A stretch of DNA of 64,000 nt, from contig NZ_JAFFIX010000017.1 of NCBI RefSeq assembly GCF_016916835.1, positions 1-64,000 of the forward strand, given 5' to 3'. The stretch's first letter is position 1, and the number at the start of each line of letters is the position of its first letter. This document shows positions 37,690 through 46,027 of the stretch, in pieces. A program made the position numbers and the translations under genes. The DNA comes from Actinacidiphila bryophytorum (GTDB lineage Bacteria > Actinomycetota > Actinomycetes > Streptomycetales > Streptomycetaceae). The notes below the pieces were generated by a model. The model had not been told where the DNA came from, ran no database searches, and was given only the letters and a program-made list of their open reading frames with translations.

Positions 37690-38178
37690 ACGGATTCCGT
37701 CCCGGGGTTGCGTCGTGGGGCGTCGCGCCAGACCGTACGGGCAACGCCGACCGCCCGACACGTGTCACGTGCCGGGGGTGCCTCCAGCGTACGGCCTCCG
37801 GCCGGGGTCCACTCCCGGTACGCCTCCCCCCGGCCGTGGTGGCCGTACCGCACCCCATTCGGCAAGGGGGCAACCCCAGGGGCGCGGGGATCTGCGCGCG
37901 CAACCACCCACCGGCCGTCGTGTGGCGACGAAACCGCCACCGCTCCAGGGGCGCGGGGAACTGCGCGCCACCCCCCACCGGGCGCGCGGGTCGTCACCGT
38001 CCGAATGGGGCTCTTGCTGTCGGAGGCGGACCACCGGCCGGTGGAGGGTTGCGCGTGCAGTTCCCCGCGCCGCTGTATAGCGCCGCCCTATGCAAAGGGG
38101 GCACCCCGGGGTGGCGGAAGGCCCCGGATACGCCGGGAGGGCGTACCGGGGCCGGGGCCGGATCTCCGCGTACGGGCG
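37690..38178. repeat. gene-free 489-bp region with Streptomyces-type dispersed repeats
   Basis: No gene is supported. Copies of a short repeat with core ggggcgcggggaactgcgcg occur at 37876-37904 (one base differing), 37945-37972, and inverted at 38048-38075. They are embedded in related sequence such as caaggggg-caacccc (37863-37877) and caaaggggg-caccccggggtg (38093-38112). Another inverted copy is at 49808-49835. The repeat family is common in streptomycete intergenic regions. Its function is unknown, possibly terminator hairpins or protein-binding sites. Confidence 0.6.
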
Positions 38179-40749
38179 CTAGTCCGTTGCGATGGCGTTG
38201 AGAACGTTCATGCGGCCCGCCCGGAAGGCCGGGAGGAGGGCGGCGAGGAGGCCGACGACCGCGGAGCCCACGAAGACGATCACGATGGTCGCCCAGGGGA
38301 TCTGCAGGATGCCCAGGCCCTGGGAGGCCAGGACGCGCTGTCCTGTGGCGCCCCAGCCGAGACCGAGGCCGAGGCCCACGAGGGCGCCGAAGAGGGCGAT
38401 GACGACCGACTCCAGGCGGATCATCCGGCGCAGCTGGCGCCGCGAGGTGCCGATGGCCCGCATGAGGCCGATCTCCCGGGTGCGCTCCACCACCGACAGG
38501 GCCAGGGTGTTCACCACGCCCAGGATGGCGACGATGATCGCGAGGCCGAGCAGCGCGTAGATCATGTAGAGCAGCTGGTTGACCTGGCTCTGGACGAGGT
38601 CCTTGTAGTCGGCCTGGTCGCGGACGTCGATCTGCGGGTAGGTCTTGACCGAGGCCTTGAGCGAGGCGTAGGCCTGCTTCTCCTTGCCGTCGACCGCCTT
38701 GGCGAAGAGCATGAAGTCGCCGGGCATCTTGTCCGCGGGCAGGTAGGTGCGGGCGGTGGCGATGTTGGTGAACATCGACCCGTGCTCGATGGCGGTGTCG
38801 TCGCTGGTGATCGCGGCGACCTTGAGGTGCGCGGGCCGGCCGCCGGTCATCAGGACGGTCAGCTCGTCGCCGAGCTTGACGTGGTGGTCCTTGGCGAAGC
38901 CCTCGGGCAGCGACATCGCGTCCTTGCCGTAGGCGTCGGCGAGCTTGCCCTGGACGGTCTTGAGTTCCAGGTCCTGCGGGTAGGTCGGGTCGGCCGCGCT
39001 CAGGTCGGTCTTGACGGTGCTGCCGGACGGCAGGGTGAGCTTGGCGTTGACGATCGTGTAGTGGGTGAAGTGCTCGATGTCCGGGGTCGCGGTGAGCGCC
39101 TTCTCGGCTGCCGGGGTGAGCGGCTGGCTGCCGTTGTTGCCGACCTGGACGATGAAGTCCGCGCCGACCGACTTGTCGAGCTGGTCGTTGGCGGAGGCCA
39201 CCATGGAGGAGCCGACCACCGACATGCCGGCCACCAGGGCCAGGCCGATCATCAGTGCGGAGGCGGTGGCGCCGGTGCGCCGCGGGTTGCGCAGCGCGTT
39301 GCGTTCGGCCAGGCGTCCCATCGGGCCGAAGAAGCGCAGGACGACCGCGCTCACCGCCCGTACGATCACACCGGCCAGCAGCGGGCCGACGATCACGAAG
39401 CCGACCAGGGTGAGCACCACGCCCAGGCCCAGCAGGCTGCCGCCGGAGGAGGCCTTGTCGGCCTGGCCCGCACCGATCAGGGCCAGTGCGCCGGCCGCGC
39501 AGACCAGGATGCCGATCGCGGCGCGGATGCGTCCCGCCCTGCCGTCGGCCGGGGTGCCGGCGTCCCGCAGTGCGGCCATCGGGGAGATCTTGCCGGCCCG
39601 GCGGGCCGGGATGTAGGCGGAGACCACGGTGACGATGACGCCGATGGCCAGGCCGATGGCGGGGGTGGTGGCCTTGATGGTCAGCTCGGAGGTGTCGAGC
39701 TTCATCCCGACCTTGCCCATCAGGTTCATCAGCCCGATGGCCAGCCCGATGCCGCCGCCGATGCCGAGGACCGAGCCGGTGACGCCGAGCAGCACCGCCT
39801 CGATCAGCACCGACCGGTTGACCTGGCGCCGGCTGGAGCCGAGCGCCCGCATCAGGCCGATCTCCCGGGTGCGCTGGGCGACCAGCATGGAGAAGGTGTT
39901 GACGATCAGGAAGATGCCGACCAGGACCGCGATTCCGGCGAAGCCGAGCATCGCGTACTTCATGAAGTCCAGGAAGCCGCCCAGGTCGTCCTGGTCCTTC
40001 TTCTTGGTCTCGGCGGCGGTGTCGATGGTGTAGCCGCTGCCGATGGCCGCCTTGACGTTCTGCTTGAGCTGGTCGTCGGTGGTGCCGGCGGCCGCGGTGA
40101 GGCCGAAGCCGGTGTACTGCGAGGTGTTGCCGAGCAGCTTGGCCTGGGCGGTGGCGGTGTCGATGTAGACGACGGCCGCGCCCGGGTTGGTGGTCTTGAA
40201 GGTCGCGATGCCCGAGATGGTGACCTTGAAGTCGCCGGGGGCCGCGATGACCCGCAGCGTGTCACCGATCGTCAGGTGGTGCTTCTTGGCGGTGTCGGCG
40301 TCCAGCACCGCCTGGTCGGCGCTCTGCGGGATGTGGCCGGAGGAGATCTCCACGGCCTTGGTCTCGGTGGGGTCCCAGTTGCTGACGATGGTCGGGGCGC
40401 CGGACGACGGGCTGATCTTGTCGTTCTTCGCGTCCGCCACGGTGACGTCCTGGCTGGTGACGTCGGGGTCGGACTTGGCGACGCCGGCCACGTGCACCAG
40501 CTTCTGCTGGAGCGAGGCGGGGACGGCGTCCGGCATTCCGGTGGCCTGCCGGTCGTCGACCTTCTTGGCGCTGATGGTGACGTCGGAGGCGGTGGAGCCG
40601 AAGAGCTTGTCGAAGGTGGCGGTCATGGTGTCGGTGAACACCAGGGTGCCGCAGACGAAGGCCACCGAGAGCAGGACGGCGATCGCCGAGAGGGCCATTC
40701 TGCCCTTGTGCGCGAAGAAGTTGCGCACCGAGGTCTTGAGGACGGTCAT
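38179..40749 (-). CDS. MacB/FtsX-type ABC transporter permease
   Basis: 856 residues with two FtsX-like halves. The N-terminal helix (MALSAIAVLLSVAFVCGTLV) is followed by a large extracytoplasmic MacB_PCD-like domain and three helices carrying QRTREIGLMRALGSSRRQV, with IPARRAGKISPMAALRD after them. The second half repeats the plan, ending in ERTREIGLMRAIGTSRRQLR and PAFRAGRMNVLNAIATD. These are mechanotransmission-type permeases that export or remodel envelope substrates rather than pump small molecules. The ATG at 40749 overlaps the ATPase stop by four bases (ATGA), so permease follows ATPase in one operon. The substrate is unknown. Confidence 0.92.
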   Translation of the reverse strand: MTVLKTSVRNFFAHKGRMALSAIAVLLSVAFVCGTLVFTDTMTATFDKLFGSTASDVTISAKKVDDRQATGMPDAVPASLQQKLVHVAGVAKSDPDVTSQDVTVADAKNDKISPSSGAPTIVSNWDPTETKAVEISSGHIPQSADQAVLDADTAKKHHLTIGDTLRVIAAPGDFKVTISGIATFKTTNPGAAVVYIDTATAQAKLLGNTSQYTGFGLTAAAGTTDDQLKQNVKAAIGSGYTIDTAAETKKKDQDDLGGFLDFMKYAMLGFAGIAVLVGIFLIVNTFSMLVAQRTREIGLMRALGSSRRQVNRSVLIEAVLLGVTGSVLGIGGGIGLAIGLMNLMGKVGMKLDTSELTIKATTPAIGLAIGVIVTVVSAYIPARRAGKISPMAALRDAGTPADGRAGRIRAAIGILVCAAGALALIGAGQADKASSGGSLLGLGVVLTLVGFVIVGPLLAGVIVRAVSAVVLRFFGPMGRLAERNALRNPRRTGATASALMIGLALVAGMSVVGSSMVASANDQLDKSVGADFIVQVGNNGSQPLTPAAEKALTATPDIEHFTHYTIVNAKLTLPSGSTVKTDLSAADPTYPQDLELKTVQGKLADAYGKDAMSLPEGFAKDHHVKLGDELTVLMTGGRPAHLKVAAITSDDTAIEHGSMFTNIATARTYLPADKMPGDFMLFAKAVDGKEKQAYASLKASVKTYPQIDVRDQADYKDLVQSQVNQLLYMIYALLGLAIIVAILGVVNTLALSVVERTREIGLMRAIGTSRRQLRRMIRLESVVIALFGALVGLGLGLGWGATGQRVLASQGLGILQIPWATIVIVFVGSAVVGLLAALLPAFRAGRMNVLNAIATD

Positions 40750-41534
40750 GAGGTCCTCCCGCGACCGTCGAAGGACTTCATCCGCTCGAGGACGGACTCG
40801 GCGGTCGGGTTGGCCATCTCGTCCACGATCCGGCCGTCGGCCAGGTAGAGGACGCGGTCGGCGTAGGAGGCGGCGACCGGGTCGTGGGTGACCATGACGA
40901 TGGTCTGGCCGAGCTCGTCGACCGAGCGGCGCAGGAAGCCCAGGACCTCGGCGCCGGCCCGCGAGTCGAGGTTTCCGGTCGGCTCGTCGCCGAAGATGAT
41001 CTCGGGGCGGGCGGCCAGGGCGCGGGCGACGGCGACGCGCTGCTGCTGGCCGCCGGACAGCTGGGTGGGGCGGTGCTTGAGCCGGCCGGCCAGGCCGACG
41101 GTCTCCACGACCCGGTCGAACCAGTCGCGGTCGACCTTGCGGCCCGCGATGTCCATCGGCAGCGTGATGTTCTCCGCCGCGTTGAGGGTCGGCAGGAGGT
41201 TGAAGGACTGGAAGATGAAGCCGATCTTGTCCCGGCGCAGCTGGGTGAGCTTCTTGTCCTTCATGCCGGTGATCTCGCTGTCGCCGACCCAGATGCGGCC
41301 CTCGGTGACCGTGTCGAGTCCGGCGAGGCAGTGCATGAGGGTGGACTTGCCGGAACCCGAGGGTCCCATGATCGCGGTGAATCGGCCGCGGACGATGTCC
41401 ACGTCCACCGCGTCCAGCGCGACCACGCGGGTCTCGCCCGCGCCGTACGACTTGGTCACCGAGCGCCCCGCAGCGGCAACAGCCGAACGTCCTCCGTTGC
41501 CCCCGGCCTTGGGAATCGTCACTGCCGTTGTCAC
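40746..41534 (-). CDS. MacB/LolD-type ABC transporter ATP-binding protein
   Basis: 262 residues. Walker A MGPSGSGKSTLMHCLAG, Q-loop FIFQSFNLLP, signature QLSGGQQQRVAVARALA, Walker B EIIFGDEPTGNLDSR and switch histidine VMVTHDP are all intact. It belongs to the MacB/LolD/FtsE branch, which pairs with FtsX-like permeases such as the gene it overlaps. The start is the GTG at 41534 (VTTAVTIPKAGG) because AGGAG lies 6 bases upstream; a longer frame to 41579 lacks that spacing. The first 25 residues form a polar extension before the nucleotide-binding fold. Confidence 0.93.
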   Translation of the reverse strand: MTTAVTIPKAGGNGGRSAVAAAGRSVTKSYGAGETRVVALDAVDVDIVRGRFTAIMGPSGSGKSTLMHCLAGLDTVTEGRIWVGDSEITGMKDKKLTQLRRDKIGFIFQSFNLLPTLNAAENITLPMDIAGRKVDRDWFDRVVETVGLAGRLKHRPTQLSGGQQQRVAVARALAARPEIIFGDEPTGNLDSRAGAEVLGFLRRSVDELGQTIVMVTHDPVAASYADRVLYLADGRIVDEMANPTAESVLERMKSFDGRGRTS

Positions 41535-41826
41535 TGTGTCTCCTGTGTCGTCGGGTGGATCGGGCTGCTGTGTGTACATCAGCCTGCTGGAGGCCGCCCT
41601 GCCGCACGATGGGGAAGGTCTCCGTCTTGGTGGTGGGGGTATCCCCACCCCGCCCTATGACCGTATGGAACGTGTAAGGCGCGAACGTCATCCGCCGGTA
41701 CGAACCTGGGGTCGCCCAAAGTAGGTGCCGCCCCCTAGGGGACGTCCGCCTCCGGGTCATACCGCGGTAAGGGGCACGCCGTTCCGCGCCGGTCGGACAG
41801 GGTGCGGCGGCCGCCGCCGGTACCGC
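41535..41826. promoter_or_regulatory. upstream region of the ABC operon with two palindromes
   Basis: ggtgggg-gtat-ccccacc (41632-41649) and the perfect palindrome cccctagggg (41732-41741) lie between the ABC operon and the stop of the SUKH-3 gene. The first is in the presumed ABC leader, and the second could be an operator or the end of the upstream unit. No gene is seen. Confidence 0.35.
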
Positions 41827-42318
41827 CTAGTCCGCGGCGAGGGTGAGGCGTACGGTGCGGCCGCCGCCGATCAGGGTCGCCAGCGCCAGGTCGATGTCGG
41901 GGCCGACGTACCAGTCCCCCGCGTGGTCGATGCCGTAGACCCGGCCCTCGGCGTCGACGGCCAGCAGCGCCCCCGAGCCGGGCTCCTCGCCGAGCGGGCT
42001 GACCTCGGTCTCCAGTGCCCGGCCGAGGTCGCCGAAGGTACGCGCCATGTGCAGGCCCACCAGGGGATCCACCGTGACGGCGCTGGGCGCGACCTGCCGG
42101 CCGGGTCCCGAGGCGGCGGGGTAGGTGAGCCCGCCGAACTCGGCCCACGCCTCGACTGCCGCCGGGAAGACGGCGTGCCGGTGGCCGCCGGGCGACACAT
42201 GGCCGCGCAGCAGGTCGGCCCACTCCTCTGCCTGCTTGATGTCCCAGCGGCCGGGCTCCCAGCCGCCGGCCCGCAGTGCGGCGTCGACGCCGACGGGGAA
42301 ACGCACACTGGCTGCCAT
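41827..42318 (-). CDS. SUKH-3-type immunity-domain protein
   Basis: 163 residues. The opening VRFPVGVDAALRAGGWEPGR followed by AEEWADLLR, FPAAVEAWAEFGGLTYP and, at the C-terminus, VYGIDHAGDWYVGPDIDLAL is the SUKH-3 pattern. SUKH proteins neutralise nuclease and deaminase toxins in polymorphic toxin systems. No signal peptide is present. The ATG at 42318 is preferred (GGGGAG 11 bases upstream); a GTG at 42330 overlaps the stop of the deaminase gene. In either case the gene follows the YwqJ-type deaminase immediately, as a toxin-immunity pair would. Confidence 0.8.
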   Translation of the reverse strand: MAASVRFPVGVDAALRAGGWEPGRWDIKQAEEWADLLRGHVSPGGHRHAVFPAAVEAWAEFGGLTYPAASGPGRQVAPSAVTVDPLVGLHMARTFGDLGRALETEVSPLGEEPGSGALLAVDAEGRVYGIDHAGDWYVGPDIDLALATLIGGGRTVRLTLAAD

Positions 42319-42326
42319 CGGGGTGT

Positions 42327-42842
42327 TCACTCCCCTTCTGCTTCTGCCGACGGGTCGACCGCGCTTACCCCGAAGTGGGCCAGCAGCGGGGTGCAGGAGC
42401 GGCAGGGCGGGGCGTAGGCGCCGTGCGCGGGGTCGCCGTCCTCGCGTATCCAGCGGGCCGTCAGTTTCGCCCCGCGCAGCGCCTTGCGGGCCTCGCCCTG
42501 GGTCAGTGGGCGGCGCGAGGCGCGCTTGCTGCGCTGCGTCTCGACCGCGGCCAGGTGGCGGGAAATGAGCACCGGCTCCGCGCACCGGCCGGTGAACCGC
42601 TCACGCTGCGCAGCGGGCAGCGCGTCGAGGAAGTCCTGCACGATCGGGTGCAGTACGGGCGGCTGGTCGCCCTTGGCGCCGGTGCAGGTGAGCACCTCGT
42701 CGCGGATGGACAGCGCGGCGGCGACCGCGGGCAGGATGCCGTCCCTGCGGTGCCGCAGCGGCGGCGGTCCCTCACGGTGCCGGGGCGCGCTCCAGGTCAG
42801 CCTGGGGTCGGCGGCCCCTGCCGGCGGAAAGTGAGTTGTCAT
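42327..42842 (-). CDS. YwqJ-type cytidine-deaminase-fold protein (stand-alone toxin-like domain)
   Basis: 171 residues. Residues 85-91 (GRCAEPV) supply a C-A-E zinc/proton-shuttle motif (C87, E89), and YAPPCRSCTPLL gives the second zinc pair C147 and C150. This is the deaminase fold of the YwqJ group described from polymorphic toxins. Unlike secreted toxins, there is no signal, WXG100, RHS or other delivery domain; the first 35 residues are just Pro/Arg-rich. It would deaminate a nucleotide or nucleic-acid base inside the cell. The ATG at 42842 lacks a close ribosome binding site (GGAGGGA is 13 bases away). It is followed by the SUKH-3 gene. Confidence 0.78.
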   Translation of the reverse strand: MTTHFPPAGAADPRLTWSAPRHREGPPPLRHRRDGILPAVAAALSIRDEVLTCTGAKGDQPPVLHPIVQDFLDALPAAQRERFTGRCAEPVLISRHLAAVETQRSKRASRRPLTQGEARKALRGAKLTARWIREDGDPAHGAYAPPCRSCTPLLAHFGVSAVDPSAEAEGE

Positions 42843-43218
42843 GTTTTACGTGCGTCCCTCCGTCCGCCCGCCGGAGCGGGCGATCCCCCGTATGTTGATC
42901 AGAGTGCCAAACGCGCCACGAGATGGGGAAGCAGAACGCGTCTGCGCGCCCATTGTGTGTGGGGCATGTCACCGTCGGATGACCGAACGCCGACACGGCA
43001 GGCACAGTGCGTACACGCCGAACACATGAACGTCACATCCGGAAGGCATGAATCCCGACAGCTCGGTGAACAGCCGAGCCGGGTGCCCAGGGACGGCGCA
43101 CAGCGCGGACACAGCGTCCGGGCCGGCATGGACGCGGGCCACCGCGAGCGGGGAGTATCGGCAGTCGGCCCGTACCTGCGGGTCCCCCCACACCGCCGAA
43201 CCAGGGAATGTGACACCG
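42843..43218. other. 376-bp divergent intergenic region upstream of the deaminase and lipoprotein genes
   Basis: Promoters for the leftward deaminase/SUKH-3 pair and the rightward lipoprotein series must lie here. I could not place convincing -35/-10 pairs. A small frame (42892-43029, 45 residues, with CAPIVCGACHRRM) is present but lacks a ribosome binding site and is not called. Confidence 0.4.
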
Positions 43219-43950
43219 ATGCACAAGACCCGGCTCCGTCTGGCCGCGGCCGCGCTTCCCGCGCTGCTGCTGGCCGCCGCCTGCTCGTCCTCCGACTCCG
43301 CGGACTCCACCAAGGTCCCCGACGGCACGCCGAACATACTCAGCGGCAAGGCGCCGCTGACCACCGATCAGCTCAGCAGGGCGCTGATCACGGACTCCGA
43401 CGTGCCGGGCTACACGGTGCAGCCCTCGCAGACCGCGGACTCCTCCGACACCTCCACGCTCACCGCGGACAAGCCGGTCTGCCAGCCACTCGCCGACATC
43501 ACCAGCAGCAACCCCAGGATCCACCGGATGGCCTTCATCGGCGCGGCCTTCGCCAAGACCACGAAGACCAGCGGCGCCACGCCTGAGGTGATCAACCAGA
43601 TGCTGGTGGCCAGCCATGCGCCGGGCGACGCGAAGAAGGTCATCGAGTCGGTGAAGACCGCGCTGGCCGGCTGCACGGCCTTCACCGCGACCGACAGCTC
43701 GGGGACGAAGACGCCGTTCACCATCAGCAAGGGGCCCGCGGTGCCGACCGGCGACGAGTCGGTGTCATGGGTGATGAACGACGCCGCGGACAAGAAGACC
43801 GGCGCCGCGCTGATCGCCGTCGTGCAGACCGGCGACACGGTGACGGCGTACGTGTCGGTGAAGTCCAGCGGCGGCGCCGGGCCGCTGCCCATCGACGTGG
43901 CGCGCAAGCAGAGCGAGAAGCTCAAGACGGCCCTGGCGGCGCGGAAGTAG
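43219..43950 (+). CDS. lipoprotein, PknH-extracellular-domain-like (tandem copy 1)
   Basis: 243 residues. A signal peptide with lipobox LLAAAC (cysteine near residue 19) is followed by LTTDQLSRALITDSDVPGY, KPVCQPLAD and INQMLVASHAPGDAKKVIES, ending in VARKQSEKLKTAL. The overall plan (xALLxxxDVP, paired cysteines CQP and AGC, long beta region) resembles the PknH-type sensor domains of actinobacterial lipoproteins. It sits on the outer membrane face. The ATG at 43219 is used; an in-frame GTG at 43210 is close to AGGGA and possible. It shares architecture and length with the next gene, implying tandem duplication. Confidence 0.75.
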   Translation: MHKTRLRLAAAALPALLLAAACSSSDSADSTKVPDGTPNILSGKAPLTTDQLSRALITDSDVPGYTVQPSQTADSSDTSTLTADKPVCQPLADITSSNPRIHRMAFIGAAFAKTTKTSGATPEVINQMLVASHAPGDAKKVIESVKTALAGCTAFTATDSSGTKTPFTISKGPAVPTGDESVSWVMNDAADKKTGAALIAVVQTGDTVTAYVSVKSSGGAGPLPIDVARKQSEKLKTALAARK

Positions 43951-44120
43951 CAGGGCCTGCGGCCCGCGCGCCCCGGGCGGCGGGCACCGCCCTGTGAGCA
44001 GCCCCACAGCGGAAGGGGCGGCCCGGTTGCCGTAAAGTCGCGCGGCAACGGGCCGCCGCCCGTGGGAACGCCGTCGCCCGTGGGACGCCGGGGACGGACA
44101 CGACACAGGGGATCGCTTCG

Positions 44121-44852
44121 ATGCCGATACGCGCAGACCATCGCCTACCGACCGGTAGGCGGGCCGTGGCCGCCGCCGTGCTGCTGCCCGCCCTCGCGCT
44201 CGCGACCGCCTGCGGCGGTGGCGGCGGCAAGGAGGGGCCGGGGCCGGTCAAGGCGTCCGGCGCGGTGCCCATCGCCAAGCTGACCTCCGCGCTGCTGACC
44301 TCCTCCGACGTGCCGCACGTCCAGGTGCTGCCGGCCGGCAGCAAGGACCAGCTGCTCGGCGCCGCGCAGAAGGCCGACACGGCCGCCTGCCAGCCGATCG
44401 TCGACCAGTGGAGCAGCCAGCCCAAGCACCCGCGCCAGGTCTACACCGGCGCGATGGTCACCGACACCACGGACAAGGACAAGGGCGCCAAGACCATCTC
44501 GCTGACCGTCGTCGCCTCCTACAAGGCCGGCGACGCGAAGGCGGTCCTGGACGAGCTGGCGGCGGCGGTGGCGGCCTGCCACCAGTACTCGCTGGTGCGC
44601 GGCGGGGTGACCACCCACTTCGCGGTGGCGCCCGCGACCGCCGAGGCGGGCCTGGGCGACCAGCAGGTGTCGTACACGGTGGGCGACACCGCCAAGGGCG
44701 CCGCGGGCCAGGTGCTGGTCACCGTGGTGCGGGCCGGCGACACGACGGCGGCCTTCGAGACGCTGCGCGCCGACCACAAGCCGGCGTCCCTGCGCCGCAC
44801 GATCCCGGTCAAGCAGGTCGCCAAGCTCCGCACGGCCGCCGAGGCCGGTTGA
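44121..44852 (+). CDS. lipoprotein, PknH-extracellular-domain-like (tandem copy 2)
   Basis: 243 residues. The signal peptide ends in lipobox ATAC (cysteine near residue 31), followed by a poly-Gly linker. The mature part starts IAKLTSALLTSSDVPHVQVL and has ACQPIVDQW, KTISLTVVASYKAGDAKAVL and AACHQY, parallel to copy 1 (ALITDSDVPG, CQPLAD, AGC). It is predicted to be a surface sensor or binding protein. It lies 170 bases after copy 1 and 154 bases before the nuclease-SUKH fusion, all on the plus strand. Identity to copy 1 is low but the layout is the same. Confidence 0.75.
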   Translation: MPIRADHRLPTGRRAVAAAVLLPALALATACGGGGGKEGPGPVKASGAVPIAKLTSALLTSSDVPHVQVLPAGSKDQLLGAAQKADTAACQPIVDQWSSQPKHPRQVYTGAMVTDTTDKDKGAKTISLTVVASYKAGDAKAVLDELAAAVAACHQYSLVRGGVTTHFAVAPATAEAGLGDQQVSYTVGDTAKGAAGQVLVTVVRAGDTTAAFETLRADHKPASLRRTIPVKQVAKLRTAAEAG

Positions 44853-44879
44853 GCGCGGGACCCTGTCCGCGGGGTCCCG

Positions 44880-44924
44880 TTGTCCACAGGGCGGCAGTTG
44901 TCCACAGGCCAGCGGTTATCCACA
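44880..44924 (+). promoter_or_regulatory. three DnaA boxes at an exact 18-bp period
   Basis: TTGTCCACA (44880-44888), TTGTCCACA (44898-44906) and TTATCCACA (44916-44924) lie in the same orientation, each followed by GG. The first two are the form favoured in Streptomyces oriC, the third the E. coli consensus. The exact 18-bp repeat in a 154-bp gap between genes is very unlikely by chance. Possible roles are DnaA titration, as with known DnaA-box clusters outside oriC in S. coelicolor, or DnaA control of the downstream nuclease-SUKH gene. Confidence 0.85.
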
Positions 44925-45006
44925 GGCAGCCAGCTCACCTGCGACATGCCGCGACCACAGGCCCTAGGCTGTCGTCATCACCCGCACGCACCAGGGGGCA
45001 GCAGTC

Positions 45007-46020
45007 ATGACGACAGGTCGGCAAGGGCTGGGGGCGGCGCCTCCCGGTCCCGGATCGGGGGGTCGGACCGCGCCGCCGAACGCGGCCTATGCCGGGCAGG
45101 TCGTGCACTTCCCCGACCCCTTGCGGGCCGGCCGCCACCCGCAGGGCGTCTGGATCGACGACGAGGGCCACCCCGACTTCTCGCCGTACGCGCGCGCCGC
45201 GGCCGAGATAGCCGAGCCCCCGGAGGGCTTCGGCATCGACGAACTGCGGCTGACCGACTACGTGTCGGCCAACGCGGCGCTGCATGCGGCGGGCCACGAG
45301 CTGTGGGGCAGCCTTCCGCCGGTGGCCACACCGCACGGCTGGACCTGGCACCACGTGGCCGGCAGCCGCCGGCTCGAACTCGTCCCCGCCGAGGTCAAGG
45401 CGCTGCTGCGGCACCACGGCGGGCTCGCGGAGTCCGTCGCCGACCACGCCAAGCGCGGCACCAGGCCGCTGCAGGAGACCCGGCCGGCGCACTTCGCGCT
45501 GCCCAAGGACCCGGTGGCGGTCACCGAGGCGCAGGTGCGGGACGTCGAGGAGGAGCTGGGCTACCGGCTGCCCGGGTCCTACCGCACCTTCCTGAAGGCG
45601 GCCGGCGGCTGCGCGCCCCGCGGGGTGGCGCTCGACCCGGAGCTGGGGCTGCTCATCGACCAGCCCTTCTTCACCGTCCGCGACACCGCGGCGGCCAACG
45701 ACGTGGTCTACGTCAACAAGTGCCTGCGGGACCACCTCACCAAGGACTACCTGGCGATCGGCTATGTGCAGGGCGGGTTGCTCGCGGTGAAGGTCAAGGG
45801 CGAGGCCGCCGGCTCGGTGTGGTTCTGCGCCTACGACGACGCGCGCGACGGCGACCGCTGGGACACCCCGGCCGACCGGGTCGCGGAGCTGCTGCTGCCG
45901 TGCGGCGACTCGATCGACGCCTTCCTGCTGCGGCTCGCGGGCAATCCGCCGGAGCTGGAGACGGTCGCGAACCTGATGGTCGACGGCGGTTTCGCCACCG
46001 CCGTCGCGGTGGAGGGGTGA
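45007..46020 (+). CDS. WHH-type HNH nuclease domain fused to a SUKH (SMI1/KNR4) immunity domain
   Basis: 337 residues, no signal peptide. Residues 25-140 look like the HNH/EndoVII-superfamily toxin fold of the WHH group: VHFPDP...GVWIDDEGHPDFSPYA, then HGWTWHHVAGSRRLELVPAE with W114-H115-H116, and RHHGG at 135-139. Residues 172-320 are SUKH-1/SMI1-KNR4: VTEAQVRDVEEELGYRLPGS, YRTFLKAAGG and VWFCAYDDA. Toxins and SUKH immunity proteins are normally separate genes, so having both in one chain is notable. The ATG at 45007 has AGGGGGC upstream. It ends 7 bases before the next fusion gene, so they form an operon. Confidence 0.78.
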   Translation: MTTGRQGLGAAPPGPGSGGRTAPPNAAYAGQVVHFPDPLRAGRHPQGVWIDDEGHPDFSPYARAAAEIAEPPEGFGIDELRLTDYVSANAALHAAGHELWGSLPPVATPHGWTWHHVAGSRRLELVPAEVKALLRHHGGLAESVADHAKRGTRPLQETRPAHFALPKDPVAVTEAQVRDVEEELGYRLPGSYRTFLKAAGGCAPRGVALDPELGLLIDQPFFTVRDTAAANDVVYVNKCLRDHLTKDYLAIGYVQGGLLAVKVKGEAAGSVWFCAYDDARDGDRWDTPADRVAELLLPCGDSIDAFLLRLAGNPPELETVANLMVDGGFATAVAVEG

Positions 46021-46027
46021 GCCGGAC

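Noticed and set aside
42892..43029. Small frame with CAPIVCGACHRRM resembling a zinc-binding peptide
   Set aside because: No ribosome binding site, only 45 residues, and not recognised as a conserved family; it lies in a promoter region where chance frames are common.
44880..44924. Direct repeats considered as CRISPR or plasmid iterons
   Set aside because: Period is 18 bp with spacers of only about 7 bases, and the repeat unit is the DnaA 9-mer. No cas or rep gene is present.
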